From Lysinibacillus_B sp050613145 (lineage in GTDB: Bacteria > Bacillota > Bacilli > Bacillales_A > Planococcaceae): a DNA stretch of 64,000 nt. Made by a program: the position numbers and the translations under genes. Positions 61,251 through 64,000 of the stretch are shown here, piece by piece. Numbering within the stretch: the stretch's first letter is position 1; each line of letters begins with the position of its first letter. The DNA lies in contig NZ_CP192507.1 of the NCBI RefSeq assembly GCF_050613145.1, positions 1,922,001 through 1,986,000 of the forward strand. The letters are read 5' to 3'. Below the pieces are notes generated by a model, which was given only the letters and a program-made list of their open reading frames with translations, was not told where the DNA came from and ran no database searches.

Positions 61251-62945
61251 ATGAAGTGGTCAATTCGACGAAAAATGAATGTTCTTATTTTAAGTTGTAT
61301 TTTTTTATTAATTGGCATTTTAGCGGTAGCGAATTACTTTATTACAAAAGAAAGTATGTTAGAAAGTGCGAATTCGAAGTTATTTTCGGACATTCAAGTC
61401 TCATATAATTATATTGATGCAAAAATCCCAGGTGAGTGGCAAATTGTTGATGGAGAGCTTTATAAAGGCGATGTCAATATGGTCGAAAACTACGAAATCA
61501 TCGACGAAGTAGGGGAACTAACTGATGGAAATGCATTTTCGATTTTCCAATATGATACGCGCATTAATACGAACATTATAGAGAATGGCGATCGTGCGAT
61601 TCATACGAAAATTTCAGAACCAGTAAAAAAGGCTGTTTTAGAGCAACATGAACGCTATTTAGGTTCGGCAGACGTATTAGGAGAGCCACACCAGGCAGCG
61701 TATGACCCGATTTTAAATAGTGCTGGAGAGGTCATCGGAGTTTGGGCTACAGCTTTACCAATCGCTCCTTATTTAGATATAGCGAATAGCGCAGCTGTAA
61801 AAAATATTTTGATTTCATCGATTATTTCACTGTTGATTATTTTAGGTATTACAGTATTTATGAAGCGCCAAGTAATTACGCCAATCAATATTTTAAGTGG
61901 AAATGCAAAGGAACTAGCAAACTTAAATTTAGATGTTAAATTGCTGAATCCAAAAGGAAAAGATGAGATCGCCGATTTAGCCAATTCCTTTAATGATATG
62001 AGAAATCAATTGAAGGAGACGATCGGTATCGTAGCAGGTAGTGCAAATCAAATTGCCACTTCCTCTAATCAATTGTCAGAGTCCTCTCATCAAACGAGTG
62101 AGGCGGCGAATCAAGTGGCGCTCACGATGAATGATCTTGCTGTTGGGACAACGACGCAAGCTGAGCAGTCTGAGCGCATCGTCGTCATGATGCAACAAAC
62201 AATTGAAGAGGTCGTACGAAGCATAGAGCGAGCAGAAGAAACGTTGCACAACGCCATTACATCAACGCAAATTGCGAAAAAAGGTGATGAAGCAATTAAC
62301 GAGGCGATTAGACATTTAGGCGCGGTGACGCAAACTGTATCGTATGCAACGGATTCTATTCAAAAGCTCGGGAAACGCTCGGAGGAGATTGGCGGCATTA
62401 TTACAGTAATTAGTGACATCGCGGAACAAACAAATTTACTTGCATTAAATGCAGCAATCGAGGCAGCGAGAGCAGGGGAACAAGGAAAAGGGTTTGCGGT
62501 TGTAGCATCAGAGGTACGTAAATTAGCTGAGCAATCCAAGCTAGCATCTGGGCAGATTACAAACTTAATTAGTGATATTCAAGCAGAGACTTCGGTAACT
62601 GTTCGAACGATGGAAAGTAACTTACTGGCCGTTAATGAGCAAGTCATGATTATTAATAAAGGCGGAGAAGCACTTGAGGAAATCGTTGAAAAGGTAATGG
62701 TGACTGAAAAAGGTGTTGAACGGATGAAGGATTCATTTTCACATGTGCATACAAATTCACAAAATGTCCAACACGCAATTCATGAAATTTCGAGCATTAT
62801 TGAAGAATCGGCTGCTGCGACAGAGGAGGTTGCTGCGACATCAGAGGAGCAATACGCAACGGTTGCAGAAATTACATCAAATGCGGATGAACTAGCAGAA
62901 GTGGCTGACAAACTGCGCAATGAGGTGAATAAGTTTAAATTTTAA
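61251..62945 (+). CDS. Transmembrane methyl-accepting chemotaxis-type receptor
   Basis: A 564-residue receptor: membrane helix about 10-30, outer single-cache-like sensor about 31-175 (SISTYP-like pattern with VLGEPHQAAYDPILNSAGEV and IGVWATALPI), second helix about 183-205 (ISSIISLLIILGITVFM), HAMP about 206-260, and a signalling hairpin with tip IAEQTNLLALNAAIEAARAG. A G6 run precedes the ATG. It sits between the kinase and STAS genes of a partner-switching module, an unusual place for a chemoreceptor. Confidence 0.9.
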   Translation: MKWSIRRKMNVLILSCIFLLIGILAVANYFITKESMLESANSKLFSDIQVSYNYIDAKIPGEWQIVDGELYKGDVNMVENYEIIDEVGELTDGNAFSIFQYDTRINTNIIENGDRAIHTKISEPVKKAVLEQHERYLGSADVLGEPHQAAYDPILNSAGEVIGVWATALPIAPYLDIANSAAVKNILISSIISLLIILGITVFMKRQVITPINILSGNAKELANLNLDVKLLNPKGKDEIADLANSFNDMRNQLKETIGIVAGSANQIATSSNQLSESSHQTSEAANQVALTMNDLAVGTTTQAEQSERIVVMMQQTIEEVVRSIERAEETLHNAITSTQIAKKGDEAINEAIRHLGAVTQTVSYATDSIQKLGKRSEEIGGIITVISDIAEQTNLLALNAAIEAARAGEQGKGFAVVASEVRKLAEQSKLASGQITNLISDIQAETSVTVRTMESNLLAVNEQVMIINKGGEALEEIVEKVMVTEKGVERMKDSFSHVHTNSQNVQHAIHEISSIIEESAAATEEVAATSEEQYATVAEITSNADELAEVADKLRNEVNKFKF

Positions 62946-62987
62946 AGGATGTATTTCTAAAAGATAAAATAAGTGAGGGATAGTTTA

Positions 62988-63374
62988 ATGGAGCGAAACA
63001 AGGTTGCAGTTAGCATTACTGAAAAAAAAGAATATAATGTCATTGCTTTAACAGGAAGCTTAGAATATGGCATTCTTAAAGACGTAAAAGCCGAGCTACA
63101 AAACCTTCCTTTACATACAGGGTTAGGTTATGTCATTGATCTACAGAAGGTTGCAAATATTGACAGCACAGGCTTTGGGATGATTGTCAATTTCGCGAAA
63201 AAAGTATCAGTGCAAGGGAAGAAAATTGTCATTATCGTTGTTGATGATTTCATACGCAACTTATTTGCCATATCGCAATGTGATAAAGTGTTTCCGATTG
63301 TTACATCAGAAGACGAAGCAAGAAACATGATAAAAAGTGAATGGACAGGTGAACTGTCAATTAACGAATATTAA
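62988..63374 (+). CDS. STAS-domain anti-sigma-factor antagonist
   Basis: A 128-residue protein of the SpoIIAA/RsbV type. VIDLQKVANIDSTGFGMIVN carries the phosphorylation site, probably Ser60. LTGSLEYGILKDVKAEL and QGKKIVIIVVDDFIRNLF fit the fold. ATG at 62988 follows GAGGG; the ORF reaches to 62973. Last gene of the four-gene module; it would be the substrate of the kinase and of the phosphatase upstream. Confidence 0.87.
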   Translation: MERNKVAVSITEKKEYNVIALTGSLEYGILKDVKAELQNLPLHTGLGYVIDLQKVANIDSTGFGMIVNFAKKVSVQGKKIVIIVVDDFIRNLFAISQCDKVFPIVTSEDEARNMIKSEWTGELSINEY

Positions 63375-63390
63375 AATGAATCTTAAGAAA

Positions 63391-63425
63391 AGTGTATCCT
63401 AATTTTTTAGGATATGCTTTTTCTT
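63391..63425 (+). terminator. Terminator of the partner-switching operon
   Basis: The stem TATCCTAA / TTAGGATA is followed by TGCTTTTTC. Confidence 0.72.
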
Positions 63426-63634
63426 TTACCCTATTAAACACATCAACCGAAATAAATCCGGCTAACAAAGAAGTAATCAAATCCAAGGAGGTATTTTACG
63501 AGAATTATGTCTTTTAATCTGTTCGAAAGTTTACTTCTTGGCATAAAAATATCCCTCTTAGATTAACTAGGTCCCTGAAAATTATAGAATTTTTAAAAGT
63601 ATGTTATTTGCTGTTGCCATAATTCCATAAAAGT

Positions 63635-63680
63635 GAAAAGTCGATTTGTACCAAGAATATTGGTATAAATCGACTTTTTC
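63635..63680. terminator. Bidirectional terminator
   Basis: The 12-bp stem AAAAGTCGATTT / AAATCGACTTTT with an inner ACCAA/TTGGT pairing has T and A runs on both sides. It ends the partial regulator gene on the minus strand. Confidence 0.82.
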
Positions 63681-63706
63681 AGCATATCGGTGTTCGTTTA
63701 CGTGTG

Positions 63707-64000
63707 TTACGATTCATTGCTATGTAAAACTCGAATTTGATGATTGTTATATTGGTCGATCAACTCCTGTGGAATATGGTAATCGGTAATGACCATGTCG
63801 ATATCCTGTAGCGGACAAATAGTCATTAATGATGAAGTTTCAAATTTCGACGTGTCAGCAATGACGATTTTATTTTTTGTGCGAGCGAGGATCGTTTGAA
63901 TAACGCCAACCTCATGAATGCGGAAGTCTGTTAAGCCATCCTGAATAGATAAGCCATTAACTGTGATAAAGGCTGTATCAATATTTAAATTGCTAAGCAC
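63707..64000 (-). CDS. DeoR-family regulator, C-terminal part
   Basis: The frame is open to the window edge, so the N-terminal helix-turn-helix lies outside. The visible 97 residues are the end of a sugar-phosphate-sensing DeoR effector domain: DTAFITVNGLSIQDGLTDFR, then KIVIADTSKFETSSLMTICP and DIDMVITDYHIP. Such repressors usually control adjacent sugar-use genes, which would lie beyond the window. Confidence 0.85.
   Translation of the reverse strand: MLSNLNIDTAFITVNGLSIQDGLTDFRIHEVGVIQTILARTKNKIVIADTSKFETSSLMTICPLQDIDMVITDYHIPQELIDQYNNHQIRVLHSNES

Larger units (their letters stand above)
63375..63706. other. Intergenic stretch between the module and the DeoR gene
   Basis: It contains the hairpin terminators at 63391-63425 and 63635-63680. 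A 19-codon frame near 63508 (MSFNLFESLLLGIKISLLD) has GGAGG 17 bases upstream and is too doubtful to call. Confidence 0.5.

Noticed and set aside
1..64000. tRNA, rRNA and insertion sequences
   Set aside because: I looked for transposase motifs, tRNA-like cloverleaf ends and rRNA stretches and saw none that I could support.

Overview
The window is a low-GC, densely coded stretch of a Gram-positive chromosome. A Tlp-type spore protein (13563-13799), a T-box leader, a ccdA-yneI-yneJ-yneK block, a metI-metC pair and NatAB/YheIH-like ABC transporters point to an endospore-forming member of the Bacillales. I infer the Planococcaceae (Solibacillus/Lysinibacillus-like) from gene content only. There are no rRNA or tRNA genes, transposases, CRISPR arrays or prophage blocks.

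Layout. 1-5 kb: the tail of a chemoreceptor, small membrane proteins, two paralogous zinc-ribbon proteins, a frameshifted YesK-like gene and an ECF sigma/anti-sigma pair. 5-12 kb: a NUDIX hydrolase, a MocR regulator divergent from a LysE-type exporter, a methyltransferase, an Ecs-like ABC transporter and signal peptidase I. 12-24 kb: an orphan response regulator, a YbaK deacylase, tlp, two tandem PNPOx-like proteins, a large cache-type chemoreceptor, TelA, an esterase and two convergent EamA transporters. 24-35 kb: a MASE3-GGDEF-EAL protein, an amidase, NatAB-like and heterodimeric YheIH-like ABC transporters, RarD and a divergent GIY-YIG-like protein.

35-48 kb: a 1-kb gap with repeats and GC-rich hairpins, the ccd/yne block, a DUF1659-DUF2922-YvrJ trio, a Sco1 lipoprotein, metI-metC, mscL, a lytic transglycosylase, pncA, and a coupled pair of an alanine-racemase-fold enzyme and a sugar-lactone oxidase. 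48-58.7 kb: the branched-chain amino acid operon ilvD-[T-box]-ilvB-ilvH-ilvC-leuA-leuB-leuC-leuD, with structured RNA also in the ilvH-ilvC and leuA-leuB gaps. 58.7-64 kb: a 1-kb gap with short repeats, a decayed gene and an interspersed repeat, then a four-gene module joining a response regulator-PP2C phosphatase, an RsbW-like kinase, a transmembrane chemoreceptor and a STAS protein, and last a partial DeoR-type regulator.

The most interesting items are the phosphatase/kinase/chemoreceptor/STAS operon (a partner-switching circuit apparently built around an MCP), the zinc-ribbon pair, the racemase-fold/lactone-oxidase pair, the internal position of the T-box, and the interspersed and tandem repeats in the two large gaps. 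Coordinates were read by eye and no database search was possible; family names rest on motif and length recognition.
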